A stretch of DNA of 10,473 nucleotides from contig SCQZ01000132.1 of NCBI GenBank assembly GCA_004299665.1, positions 1 through 10,473 on the forward strand. The letters are read 5' to 3'. The DNA comes from Jatrophihabitans sp. Its GTDB lineage: Bacteria; Actinomycetota; Actinomycetes; Mycobacteriales; Jatrophihabitantaceae. The position numbers were made by a program, and so were the translations under genes. Below the pieces are notes generated by a model. That model worked only from the letters and a program-made list of their open reading frames with translations, did no database searches and was not told where the DNA came from. Shown piece after piece: positions 1 through 6,103 of this stretch (within the stretch, counting starts at the first letter, position 1; each line of letters begins with the position of its first letter).

Positions 1-315
1 CTCCGAACCGGCGAGGCCGATGTCGTGCAACTCGCGCGCCACCGAGCGTGACAATGCCGCGACCGTCCGCTGACGCTCAGCCAGTTCGGCGACCGCGCGC
101 CGAGCCTCGCGGACCTCCTCGGTGAGCCTGGAACCCAACTCGGGCACGATCACGACCTCATCGCCGGACACGTCGCGATCGAGCAGCAGCGTGAGGTAGT
201 CACGGGCCTGCCGCTCGGCGACCGCCAGCGTGCGGGCCTGGGTCACCCCGGTGTCGTCGATGTGCAGTTCCCAGCCGAGTTCCCAGCGCTTGGCGTGCAC
301 GGTCCACGTGCTCAT
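1..315 (-). CDS. HicB-family antitoxin, partial (C-terminus beyond window)
   Basis: 105 codons are visible from ATG at 315 with no stop before the window edge, so the protein is truncated here. The reading begins MSTWTVHAKRWELGWELHID and continues with a short beta-rich domain, then a charged helical stretch (about residues 62-100) ending in LSRSVARELHDIGL. In actinobacterial HicB proteins this leads into a C-terminal helix-turn-helix, which would lie off the window. The start codon overlaps the toxin stop as ATGA (312-315), which implies translational coupling with the upstream toxin gene. HicB proteins neutralise HicA by direct binding and usually repress their own operon. The call rests on the toxin partner, the gene order and the N-terminal pattern. 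Without the HTH it is less certain than HicA. Confidence 0.72.
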   Translation of the reverse strand, partial: MSTWTVHAKRWELGWELHIDDTGVTQARTLAVAERQARDYLTLLLDRDVSGDEVVIVPELGSRLTEEVREARRAVAELAERQRTVAALSRSVARELHDIGLAGSE

Positions 316-521
316 TGCAGCCATCCTTCCGGCAGGCAAGCCAGCTTCTTGATGATGTCGCGGACGACTCCCGGGGAGATCGTGCGCGCGGTGTCGACGG
401 GGACGCTGTGTCGGCCGCACGGGCAGTACCACTTCACGTGATCCCCCTTGCTGTCGGTCCACCTGCATCCGTTGCGAAGGAGAGCGGCCTCGATCTCGCG
501 GTACCTCATCGGCTTGACCAT
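312..521 (-). CDS. HicA-family mRNA interferase toxin
   Basis: This 69-residue protein begins MVKPMRYREIEAALLRNGCR. HicA toxins are small double-stranded-RNA-binding-fold ribonucleases that cleave mRNA during translation, and the family signature is a glycine followed by a catalytic histidine. Here GDHVKWYCPCGRHSVPV (about residues 27-43) supplies the histidine (H28), followed by the usual helix ISPGVVRDIIKKL. The CPC motif and the WYCPCGRH segment fit the actinobacterial subgroup. The start at 521 is preferred over the internal ATG (codon 5) because a -10-like TAGACT lies only 7 nt upstream, giving a probable leaderless mRNA and no need for a ribosome site. The gene is first in a two-gene operon and overlaps the HicB-like start by ATGA. 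Length is normal for the family. Confidence 0.85.
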   Translation of the reverse strand: MVKPMRYREIEAALLRNGCRWTDSKGDHVKWYCPCGRHSVPVDTARTISPGVVRDIIKKLACLPEGWLQ

Positions 522-571
522 GAGAATAAGTCTAGGGGGGCTAGAGAGTCAAACGCAAGGGGGACTAGACA
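522..571 (-). promoter_or_regulatory. hicA promoter inside an inverted repeat (putative HicB operator)
   Basis: Read on the minus strand, TTGCGT (558-553) and TAGACT (534-529) are separated by 18 nt, and TAGACT ends 7 nt before the ATG. This suggests transcription starting at or next to the start codon. GTCTAG (530-535) and CTAGAC (565-570) form a 6-bp inverted repeat whose arms flank the promoter. Two similar C-run elements, TCTAGTCCCCC and TCTAGCCCCCC, lie in direct orientation inside it. The arrangement fits autoregulation by the antitoxin, as is usual for toxin-antitoxin operons. The operator role is inferred. Confidence 0.5.
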
Positions 572-588
572 CTTGCAAGATCGTCCCT

Positions 589-1074
589 TTACCCCGCGTA
601 GGCGGTTCCCGAATCGACGCCGTTGACGTACACCACGAACGTCGTGATCTTCGGCGAGTAGTCGGCCAGGAAGTTCCGGAACCAGGCCCCAGCCTGCTTC
701 GCCAGCGCCTTCTGCTCCGAGCGGCTGTAGCTCCCGTCGGTCGTCAGGTACACCTTCAACCACTTCTTGTTGTACGGCTCGATCTTGTCGAACCAGCACT
801 GCCACAGGCTCGGGTCGGGGGCGCCCGACGCGTTGCAGGCGTCCTGGAAGGTCCGCTCGCCGTTCGCGGTGTCCAGGTAGGCCATGACCGACTCGGCCGT
901 GAACGTCGGCACCGGGGCGACGCTCTGCGGGGGCGGCGCCGGCGCGGGGACTGTCCGCGTGCCGGTGAAGGTCGGCATCGGCGCTCGGGACATCGGCGCG
1001 TGCGCAGGGGTGCTGCTGCACCCAGCGAATAGCAGCGCCGCGAGCACCGCTGCAAGGGCAGCCGTTGTCTTCAT
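589..1074 (-). CDS. Small secreted lipoprotein of unknown function
   Basis: A 161-residue protein with a clear type II signal peptide: K2, a hydrophobic alanine/leucine core (residues 5-16) and lipobox FAGC with the lipidated cysteine at C19. The mature part starts with a flexible Pro/Thr/Ala-rich linker (about 21-58) and then a compact domain containing a single Cys pair (C80 and C93), a tryptophan/tyrosine-rich segment (WQCWFDKIEPYNKKW, 91-105) and a beta-rich C-terminus. The Cys pair could form a disulphide outside the membrane. I do not recognise the domain. The ATG at 1074 is supported by AAGGGG at 1085-1080. It sits upstream of the HicA/HicB pair on the same strand, but that pair has its own promoter, so a shared function is not implied. 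Codon use is somewhat less GC-biased than in the genes to the right, which fits an accessory region. Confidence 0.8.
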   Translation of the reverse strand: MKTTAALAAVLAALLFAGCSSTPAHAPMSRAPMPTFTGTRTVPAPAPPPQSVAPVPTFTAESVMAYLDTANGERTFQDACNASGAPDPSLWQCWFDKIEPYNKKWLKVYLTTDGSYSRSEQKALAKQAGAWFRNFLADYSPKITTFVVYVNGVDSGTAYAG

Positions 1075-1097
1075 AACTTCCCCTTATGGTTGCGGGC

Positions 1098-1126
1098 AGC
1101 GTAGCGGGCCCCTACCAGTAACCCAA
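1098..1126 (-). promoter_or_regulatory. Putative promoter of the lipoprotein gene
   Basis: On the minus strand TTGGGT (1126-1121) and TACGCT (1103-1098) are separated by 17 nt, a good sigma-70/SigA-type spacing. The -10 hexamer matches the actinobacterial TANNNT form. It would give a short leader carrying the AAGGGG ribosome site (1085-1080) 24 nt upstream of the ATG at 1074. Confidence 0.5.
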
Positions 1127-1233
1127 ACGGGACGGGAACCCCCTAGATGATCTCTCGGGCTTACCGGTTCGAGTACGGTCGGGGGAGCTGCAGGCCCCGG
1201 AATCCTGCCACAGTGGGCCCGTACAGCGCCGCC
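1104..1233. other. Intergenic region between lipoprotein gene and DMT transporter gene
   Basis: No gene is supported here. It contains the lipoprotein promoter, a G/C-rich stretch (GGGGGAGCTGCAGGCCCC, 1181-1198), and a tRNA T-arm-like sequence at 1163-1179 where ACCG pairs with CGGT around GTTCGAGTA. Neither an anticodon arm nor a matching acceptor stem is present, so it is not called as a tRNA. A 6-bp stem with a 6-nt loop (1228-1245) abuts and overlaps the transporter stop. Confidence 0.4.
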
Positions 1234-1245
1234 CTATTCGGCGGC
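1228..1245 (-). terminator. Weak hairpin at the 3' end of the DMT transporter gene
   Basis: GCCGCC (1228-1233) pairs with GGCGGC (1240-1245) around a 6-nt loop that contains the transporter stop codon. There is no T-tract. Terminators without U-tracts are common in high-GC actinobacteria, but such stems also arise easily by chance in this base composition. Confidence 0.25.
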
Positions 1246-2103
1246 CGGCCGCGCCAGTTGGATGGCGGAGACGGCCAGCACGGCGAGCAGGGCGGCCAGG
1301 ACCACGCCGTGCGCCGGACCCGTTCCGAGCCGCTCGTCGAACACCACGACACCGATGACGATGCTCGCGAGCGGATCGACGGTGGAGGTGGCGGCGAGGC
1401 TGGCCGTGATCGGTCCGGCCTGGAAGGCGAGCTGGCCCAGCAACAGGCCGGTGGCGCCGAGCACGATGACGACGTACAGCTGCCAGCTGGCCAGGACCGT
1501 GACCGGATCGCGGGCGAGGATGTCCGTGACGGCCTTGAGCAGCGCCGCGGTGCCCGCGTAGATCGTGCCGACGGCCACCCCGACGAGGGCGGCGGCGGGC
1601 CTGGGTGAGCGTTGCCGTCGCGCGATCTCGACGCACGCGACGGCGGCAACGAGCCCCACACCGGCGGCGATGTACGCGGGGCCCTGGTCGACCGGTTGCG
1701 GATGCGGCGGCCGGCCGGCCAGGCCGACGGCCAGGAACCCGGCCAGGGAGGCGGTCAGCACGACGGACCAGGCGACGTCGACGCGTCGGATCTGGTGGTG
1801 GTCGAAGCGGGCGCGCACGACCAGTGTGATCGGCAGGGCACAGATCAGGACCGGCTGCACGACGGCGAGTTGGCCGAAGTGGAGCGCGACCGCCTGCAGT
1901 CCCACTCCGACCGCGTCACAGGCGAGCGAGGCGATCCACAGCCGATGGACGAGGGTCGCCCGCGCGAAGCGCGCGATTGCGCCGAGCCGGAGCGTCTGCG
2001 CGTCCGGGACCTCCCCGGCGCTGACGTGCTTGAGCGACCCGGAGGCGGCGAAGGCGGTAGCGGCGCCCAGCGCGAGCAGGACGACCATCATGCCTGTGGT
2101 CAC
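1234..2103 (-). CDS. DMT-superfamily (EamA/NIPA-like) integral membrane transporter
   Basis: 289 residues from a GTG start, almost entirely hydrophobic with about nine or ten predicted membrane helices in two halves, the layout of the drug/metabolite transporter superfamily. The N-terminal half runs through GMMVVLLALGAATAFAASG and FGQLAVVQPVLICALPITLVV. The second half contains LLLGQLAFQAGPITASLAAT, followed by a TVDPLASIVIGVVVFDERLG segment that resembles the conserved end of DMT/NIPA-like proteins. The substrate cannot be read from the sequence; NIPA relatives are tied to Mg2+, other DMTs export metabolites. GTG at 2103 is chosen over the upstream in-frame TTG at 2136 because AGGAGGAGGA (2120-2111) lies 7 nt ahead of it. 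The longer version would begin with an acidic DVEEEER stretch encoded by the ribosome site itself. The gene is divergent from the glycosyltransferase gene. Confidence 0.82.
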   Translation of the reverse strand: MTTGMMVVLLALGAATAFAASGSLKHVSAGEVPDAQTLRLGAIARFARATLVHRLWIASLACDAVGVGLQAVALHFGQLAVVQPVLICALPITLVVRARFDHHQIRRVDVAWSVVLTASLAGFLAVGLAGRPPHPQPVDQGPAYIAAGVGLVAAVACVEIARRQRSPRPAAALVGVAVGTIYAGTAALLKAVTDILARDPVTVLASWQLYVVIVLGATGLLLGQLAFQAGPITASLAATSTVDPLASIVIGVVVFDERLGTGPAHGVVLAALLAVLAVSAIQLARPAAE

Positions 2104-2239
2104 CGGCCGCTCCTCCTCCTCGACGTCTCGGTGCAAAGGTACGGTGACAGAAACGCTCTCCGCGGACGGTGAACCGGCCGGGCCTGACCCGAGGGCGACC
2201 GCCGGCGTGAAGGGGCGCGGTCATGGCAGGTTCACCTCG
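2104..2239. promoter_or_regulatory. Divergent intergenic region (DMT transporter / glycosyltransferase)
   Basis: This 136-bp gap must carry start signals for both divergent genes. The transporter's strong ribosome site is at 2111-2120. On the minus strand TACCTT (2141-2136) is a possible -10, with no convincing -35. A short direct repeat, ACGGTGA, occurs at 2141-2147 and 2166-2172, 25 bp apart. A six-codon ORF (MAGSPR) starts at ATG 2223 and ends at the TGA that overlaps the glycosyltransferase ATG; it may be chance. No clear plus-strand promoter was found. Confidence 0.35.
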
Positions 2240-3376
2240 ATGAGGATCGCGCACATCACCGACTGCTACCCGCCGCGGATGGGCGGGATCGAGCGCCAGG
2301 TCCACGACCTGGCCGCGCGACAGCGAGGTCGCGGCGATGACGTCACGGTGTTCACCTCCGTCGCGGCCGGGGTGGAGGCGACCGGGGACCGCGAGGTCGT
2401 GCGGCCCAGGGCGAGGCCGGGCAGCGGATCGACGCGCATCCGCTACGAGACCACCTGGCTCGGGCTGCGAGCCTTCCAGGCGCGCGGCTTCGACGCCGTC
2501 CACGTGCACGCCTCGACGTTCTCGCCGCTGGCCTTCGCCGCCGCGATGGACAGCGGTCGCACCGGGGTCCCGACGGTGTTCACGCTGCACTCGCTGCTGG
2601 CCGAGGCGACCGGGATCTTCCGTGCCGCGCACGCGGTGCTGGGGGCGCGGCGGTGGCCGCTGCGATGGTCCGCGGTGAGCACGGTCGCGGCGCGGTCGCT
2701 GCGCCGCGGGATCGGCCCCGGTGCCCCGATCGCCGTGGTGCCGAACGCGGTCGACCCCGCTGAATGGGCCGGTCCCCGAGCGGCGCCCGGCGACGGCTCG
2801 GAGTTGCGGGTGATCACGGTCGGGCGGCTCGCCGCCCGGAAACGGCCGACGGCCCTGATCCGGACCGTCGTCGCTGCGCGCGAGATCGTGCCCCGCTCGG
2901 TTCGCCTGCAGGTGGTGATGGTCGGCGACGGCCCGCAGCGCGCCTCGCTGCAGCGCAGGCTCGCGGCGGCGGGACTGGACTGGATCACCTTGACCGGGCC
3001 GCTCGACCGTGCGGACATCCGTGCGCTGCACGCCGCGTCGGACGTGTACCTCGCACCGGCGACCCGGGAGTCGTTCGGCATCGCCGCGCTGGAGGCGCTC
3101 TGCGCCGGACTGCCGGTGCTCGCGCGGTCGGGCACCGGGATCGGCGACTTCGTCGAGGACGGACGCAACGGGCGGCTGCTGCCCAGCGACCGCGCCCTCG
3201 CCGCCGCCCTCGCCCGGCTCGCCACCGACCCGGCCGAACTGTCGCGGATGCGGCAGGCGGCGCAGGCGTACCCGGTCGAGGCGACCTGGGAACGGGTGCT
3301 GCCGCGCTGGGACGACCTCTACCAGGACCGGGCCGAGGCCCACCCCGAGCGCGGTCTGCTGCCCGCGCAGGCATGA
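2240..3376 (+). CDS. GT4-family glycosyltransferase (GT-B fold)
   Basis: 378 residues. The N-terminus, MRIAHITDCYPPRMGGIERQ, is the classic acceptor-domain opening of GT4 enzymes (PPxxGGIExxV). HVHASTFSPLAF (88-99) and VVPNAVD (166-172) follow. The C-terminal donor domain has VGRLAARKRP (194-203, with R196 and K201 as likely phosphate-binding residues), VGDGPQR (228-234) and the EX7E motif formed by E277 and E285 in ESFGIAALE, ahead of CAGLPVLAR. These enzymes are retaining transferases using nucleotide sugars, often GlcNAc, mannose or glucose. The protein is expected to be cytosolic or membrane-associated; no TM segment is seen. The ATG at 2240 starts exactly at the family N-terminus, although the ribosome site is weak (GGCAGG, 2225-2230). 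The stop overlaps the deacetylase start as ATGA. Donor and acceptor cannot be read. It is not an obvious MshA, lacking that enzyme's characteristic N-terminus. Confidence 0.9.
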   Translation: MRIAHITDCYPPRMGGIERQVHDLAARQRGRGDDVTVFTSVAAGVEATGDREVVRPRARPGSGSTRIRYETTWLGLRAFQARGFDAVHVHASTFSPLAFAAAMDSGRTGVPTVFTLHSLLAEATGIFRAAHAVLGARRWPLRWSAVSTVAARSLRRGIGPGAPIAVVPNAVDPAEWAGPRAAPGDGSELRVITVGRLAARKRPTALIRTVVAAREIVPRSVRLQVVMVGDGPQRASLQRRLAAAGLDWITLTGPLDRADIRALHAASDVYLAPATRESFGIAALEALCAGLPVLARSGTGIGDFVEDGRNGRLLPSDRALAAALARLATDPAELSRMRQAAQAYPVEATWERVLPRWDDLYQDRAEAHPERGLLPAQA

Positions 3377-4263
3377 GGTTGCCGGGGCCGCGTTCGGGGG
3401 GCGGGGCCGTGCCCCGGCACACGGTGGTCTTCTTCCACGCGCACCCGGACGACGAGGTGCTGCTCACCGGCGGGACCATCGCCAGGCTCGCCGCCGAGGG
3501 GCATCGGGTGCTGATCGTCACCGCCACCGACGGCGAGGCAGGGCTCACCGACCGGGAGGCGGCGCGCGAACTCGGCCCGGTCCGGCACCGCGAACTCGGC
3601 CGCGCCGCGGACCTGCTCGGCTGCCGGGAGGTGGTGCGCCTGGGCTATCCGGACTCCGGCATGGACGAGGCCGCGCCCCGGCCGGGCGCGTTCTCCCGGG
3701 TGCCGGTCGAGCCGGTCGCGGCGCGGTTGGCGCAACTGCTCGTCGATGCGCGAGCCGACGTCCTGTGCGGCTACGACGCGGCCGGCGGCTACGGCCACCC
3801 CGACCATCGTCAGGTGCACCGCGTCGCGCGGCGAGCCGCCGAGATCGCGGGCGTCGCCGTCCTGCTGGAGGCGACGATCGACCGCCGGTTCCTGCGCGCC
3901 GCGCTGGTCGCGGCGCGGCCCTTCCTCCCGCACGACCCGCAGTACCGGTCGCAGCGGCTGCGCGCCGCGTTCGCGGCACCGGGCGAGATCACCCACACCG
4001 TCTCGGTCGGTCGCTACGCGGCCGCCAAGCGGCTCGCGATGCACGCCCACGCCAGCCAGGCCGTCGGCGGGGACCAGGAGCGGCTGCTGGCCTGGCTGCT
4101 GCGGCTGCCCCCGCCGGCGTTTCGCGCGGTGCTGGGGCACGAGTGGTTCGTGCAGGTCGGCCGGCGCCCCTCTCGGGTACGCAGCCGGGCGCTGCTCGAC
4201 GGTGTGCCGCCGCTGCAGGGGCCTGCGGTACCGGGCGGCGATCATCCACCGATCGGTGGATGA
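3373..4263 (+). CDS. PIG-L/LmbE-family zinc-dependent N-deacetylase
   Basis: 296 residues. The zinc site is intact: AHPDDE (residues 23-28, H24 and D27) near the N-terminus, and GHPDHRQVH (141-149, H145 and H149) inside YDAAGGYGHPDH, a form close to that of MshB. D26 would be the general base. RLGYPDSGM (89-97) is also typical of the family. PIG-L enzymes remove acetyl groups from N-acetylglucosamine conjugates such as GlcNAc-inositol, mycothiol conjugates, GPI precursors and antibiotic pseudosaccharides. ATG at 3373 overlaps the glycosyltransferase stop (ATGA), suggesting coupling. An in-frame GTG at 3409, after a G-rich run, is an alternative start 12 codons later that still keeps all motifs. 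The gene order suggests that the GT adds a GlcNAc-type sugar which this enzyme deacetylates. The last codons (HPPIGG-stop) are written by a perfect palindrome. Confidence 0.9.
   Translation: MRLPGPRSGGGAVPRHTVVFFHAHPDDEVLLTGGTIARLAAEGHRVLIVTATDGEAGLTDREAARELGPVRHRELGRAADLLGCREVVRLGYPDSGMDEAAPRPGAFSRVPVEPVAARLAQLLVDARADVLCGYDAAGGYGHPDHRQVHRVARRAAEIAGVAVLLEATIDRRFLRAALVAARPFLPHDPQYRSQRLRAAFAAPGEITHTVSVGRYAAAKRLAMHAHASQAVGGDQERLLAWLLRLPPPAFRAVLGHEWFVQVGRRPSRVRSRALLDGVPPLQGPAVPGGDHPPIGG
4242..4263. promoter_or_regulatory. Perfect 22-bp palindrome, putative operator of the ABC/two-component operon
   Basis: Left arm TCATCCACC (4242-4250), centre GATC (4251-4254) and right arm GGTGGATGA (4255-4263) make an uninterrupted perfect palindrome that ends exactly at the deacetylase TGA. 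It lies 16 bp ahead of a -35-like TTGACG and 55 bp before the ABC ATPase ATG. The self-complementary centre favours a dimeric protein site over a simple hairpin. However, a 9-bp stem with a GATC loop could also act as a terminator after the deacetylase gene; no T-run follows. Confidence 0.55.
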
Positions 4264-4318
4264 CCGCCTGTCCGCCCGGTTGACGTGGCGCCCGGCGCGG
4301 ATCTGCGACCGTAGGCCC
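4264..4318 (+). promoter_or_regulatory. Candidate promoter region of the ABC transporter operon
   Basis: TTGACG at 4280-4285 is a good -35 hexamer. No clear TANNNT -10 is present at 17-18 nt; the best-placed hexamers are CTGCGA and TGCGAC (4303-4309), so the promoter would be weak or activator-dependent. The ribosome site GTAGG (4311-4315) is close to the ATG. The palindrome lies immediately upstream of the -35. Confidence 0.35.
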
Positions 4319-5290
4319 ATGCCCATGATCGACGTGCGCGGACTGCGCAAGGTGTACGGCGGCCGGGCGGTCGTCGACGGGATCGAGCTGTCGGTCGAGG
4401 ACGGGGAGATCTTCGGCATCCTCGGCCCGAACGGCGCCGGCAAGACGACCACGGTGGAGTGCATCGCCGGGCTGCGGCGCCCGGATGCCGGCACGATCTC
4501 GGTCGCCGGGATGGACCCGGGCCGGGAGGGGACCGCGTTCCGGGAGGCCCTCGGCGTGCAGTTGCAGGAGTCCCGGCTGCCCGACAAGCAGACAGTGGCC
4601 GAGGCATTGGAGCTGTACGCAAGCTTCTACGCCCGCCCCCGCGACTGGCGCGAACTGGCCGAGCGGCTCGGCCTGATCGAGCAGCGCAACACCTACTTCG
4701 CCAAGCTCTCCGGCGGCCAGAAGCAGCGCCTGTCGGTCGCGCTGGCGCTGATAGGCAACCCCCGCGTGGCGATCCTGGACGAGCTGACGACAGGGCTCGA
4801 CCCGGCCGCCCGGCGGGAGGTATGGGGGCTGCTGGAGGACCTGCGCGGTACCGGGGTCACGCTGTTGCTGGTCTCGCACTTCATGGAGGAGGCCGAGCGC
4901 CTGTGCGACCGCGTGGTCGTGATCGACCGGGGTCGCGTCATCGCGGCGGACACCCCCGAGGCCCTGGCCGCCGGCGTGGTCGCCGACCAGCGGATGAGCT
5001 TCGTGCCGTCGGCGACGGTCGACCTGCCCGACCTGCAGGAACTCGCGGACGTCCACGCGGCCACGCGGGCCGGTGATCGGATCGTCGTGACCGGGACGGA
5101 CAACGTCGCCGCCGCCGTGATCATCGCCCTGCACGAGCGGGGCATCACGGCGAGCCGGCTGCGGGTGGACCAGCCGAGCCTGGACGACGCCTTCGTCGCA
5201 CTGACCCGGCACGAGGACGACCCGGACGATCCCCCGGACGGCGGTCGCGAGACCGCAACCGCAACGACACCGGCGGGAGCATCCTCATGA
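4319..5290 (+). CDS. ABC transporter ATP-binding protein (DrrA/CcmA-like, ABC-2 type)
   Basis: 323 residues with a complete nucleotide-binding domain: Walker A GPNGAGKTT (36-44), Q-loop region VQLQES (80-85), signature LSGGQKQR (130-137), Walker B VAILDE (150-155), D-loop TTGLDP (157-162) and H-loop H187 in LLLVSHFMEE. The usual DEP after Walker B is DEL here, a variant seen in DrrA-type proteins. A C-terminal extension (about 225-300) with PSLDDAFVALT is the typical regulatory tail of ABC-2 ATPases, followed by a disordered acidic/Thr tail. It powers the permease encoded next, with which it overlaps by ATGA. The start at 4319 gives MPMIDVRGLRKVYGG; the in-frame ATG two codons later is equally possible. 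The substrate is unknown; relatives export drugs, lipids or peptides. Confidence 0.93.
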   Translation: MPMIDVRGLRKVYGGRAVVDGIELSVEDGEIFGILGPNGAGKTTTVECIAGLRRPDAGTISVAGMDPGREGTAFREALGVQLQESRLPDKQTVAEALELYASFYARPRDWRELAERLGLIEQRNTYFAKLSGGQKQRLSVALALIGNPRVAILDELTTGLDPAARREVWGLLEDLRGTGVTLLLVSHFMEEAERLCDRVVVIDRGRVIAADTPEALAAGVVADQRMSFVPSATVDLPDLQELADVHAATRAGDRIVVTGTDNVAAAVIIALHERGITASRLRVDQPSLDDAFVALTRHEDDPDDPPDGGRETATATTPAGASS

Positions 5291-6078
5291 GCGTCCTACG
5301 CCCCGGTGCGCCGCCCGCCGTCGCGCCGCGGTCCGCCCCCGCCGGCGCCGTGCGTGCGATGCTGCGCAGCGAGGCTCGGCTGCTCGCCCGCAACCCCGGC
5401 GTGGTCATCTGGTCGACGATCCTGCCGGTCGCGGCGGCGATCGTGCTGGCCTGCATCCCGTCGATCCGCGAGCCCTCGAAGGCCTTCGGCGGGCTGAGCT
5501 TCTTCCACGTCTACCAGCCGATCCTCGTGCTGTTCGCGCTGACGCTGCTCGCGGTGCAATCGCTGCCGGACGTGCTGACCCGCTACCGCGAGATGGGGGT
5601 GCTCAAGCGGCTGCGCACCACCCCGGCCTCCCCGGCGCTGCTGCTGTTCGCGCAACTCGCGCTCACGCTGATCGTGTCCGTCGGGTGCACGCTTCTCATG
5701 ACGGTGGTCCCCGCGCTGGTGGGTGCGTCGTGGCCGGGCAACGTGGGTGGGTTCGCGCTGGCCTACCTGCTGTCCGCGTGGGCGCTGCTCGGCATGGGTC
5801 TGCTGATCGGCAGCCTGTTCCGCAACGCGAAGGTGGCCGCCGGGTTCGGCACGCTGCTGTTCTTCGTCCTGGAGTTCTTCGCGGGGCTGTGGGTGCAGCG
5901 GCCGAACATGCCCGGGTGGATGCGGCACATCTCGGACTTCACCCCCAGCGGCGCGGGGGCCCAGTCGCTCACCGACGCGGCGGTCGGTAGCTGGCCGACC
6001 GCGCTGCACCTGGCTGTGCTCGCCGGGTGGGGTGCGGCGATGTCGCTCGCCGCGGTGCGGCTGTTCAGCTGGGAGTGA
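5287..6078 (+). CDS. ABC-2 type transporter permease
   Basis: 263 residues with about six hydrophobic membrane segments. A short cytosolic N-terminus leads to LLARNPGVVIWSTILPVAAA, then PILVLFALTLLAV. Next comes the cytoplasmic coupling motif YREMGVLKRLRTTPASP, which is diagnostic of ABC-2 permeases that pair with DrrA-like ATPases. Segments including LALTLIVSVGCTLLMTVV, GFALAYLLSAWALLGMGLL and GFGTLLFFVLEFFAGLWV follow, then an amphipathic loop (MPGWMRHISDFTPSG) and a last helix. The start overlaps the ATPase stop by ATGA. One ATPase and one permease would make a homodimeric four-domain exporter. The length is normal for the family. Confidence 0.9.
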   Translation: MSVLRPGAPPAVAPRSAPAGAVRAMLRSEARLLARNPGVVIWSTILPVAAAIVLACIPSIREPSKAFGGLSFFHVYQPILVLFALTLLAVQSLPDVLTRYREMGVLKRLRTTPASPALLLFAQLALTLIVSVGCTLLMTVVPALVGASWPGNVGGFALAYLLSAWALLGMGLLIGSLFRNAKVAAGFGTLLFFVLEFFAGLWVQRPNMPGWMRHISDFTPSGAGAQSLTDAAVGSWPTALHLAVLAGWGAAMSLAAVRLFSWE

Positions 6079-6103
6079 GGCACGGGCGGGACGGGGCGCG
6101 ACA

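Noticed and set aside
448..1032. Long plus-strand open frame over the lipoprotein gene
   Set aside because: It is antisense to a protein with signal peptide, promoter and ribosome site, and its translation is arginine/glycine-rich and low in complexity, typical of a GC-rich shadow frame.
1139..1190. A possible tRNA gene (CCCCC and GGGGG ends, T-arm-like GGTTCGAG)
   Set aside because: Only about 50 nt separate the ends, there is no D-arm or anticodon arm, and the T-stem has a G-A mismatch. It is at most a remnant.
2104..2136. TTG start for the DMT transporter at 2136
   Set aside because: The added residues are encoded by the strong AGGAGGAGGA ribosome site, which serves GTG 2103 with correct spacing.
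1565..2239. N-terminal extension of the glycosyltransferase frame by 225 codons
   Set aside because: It runs antisense through the DMT transporter gene, has no recognisable domain, and the family N-terminus starts precisely at ATG 2240.
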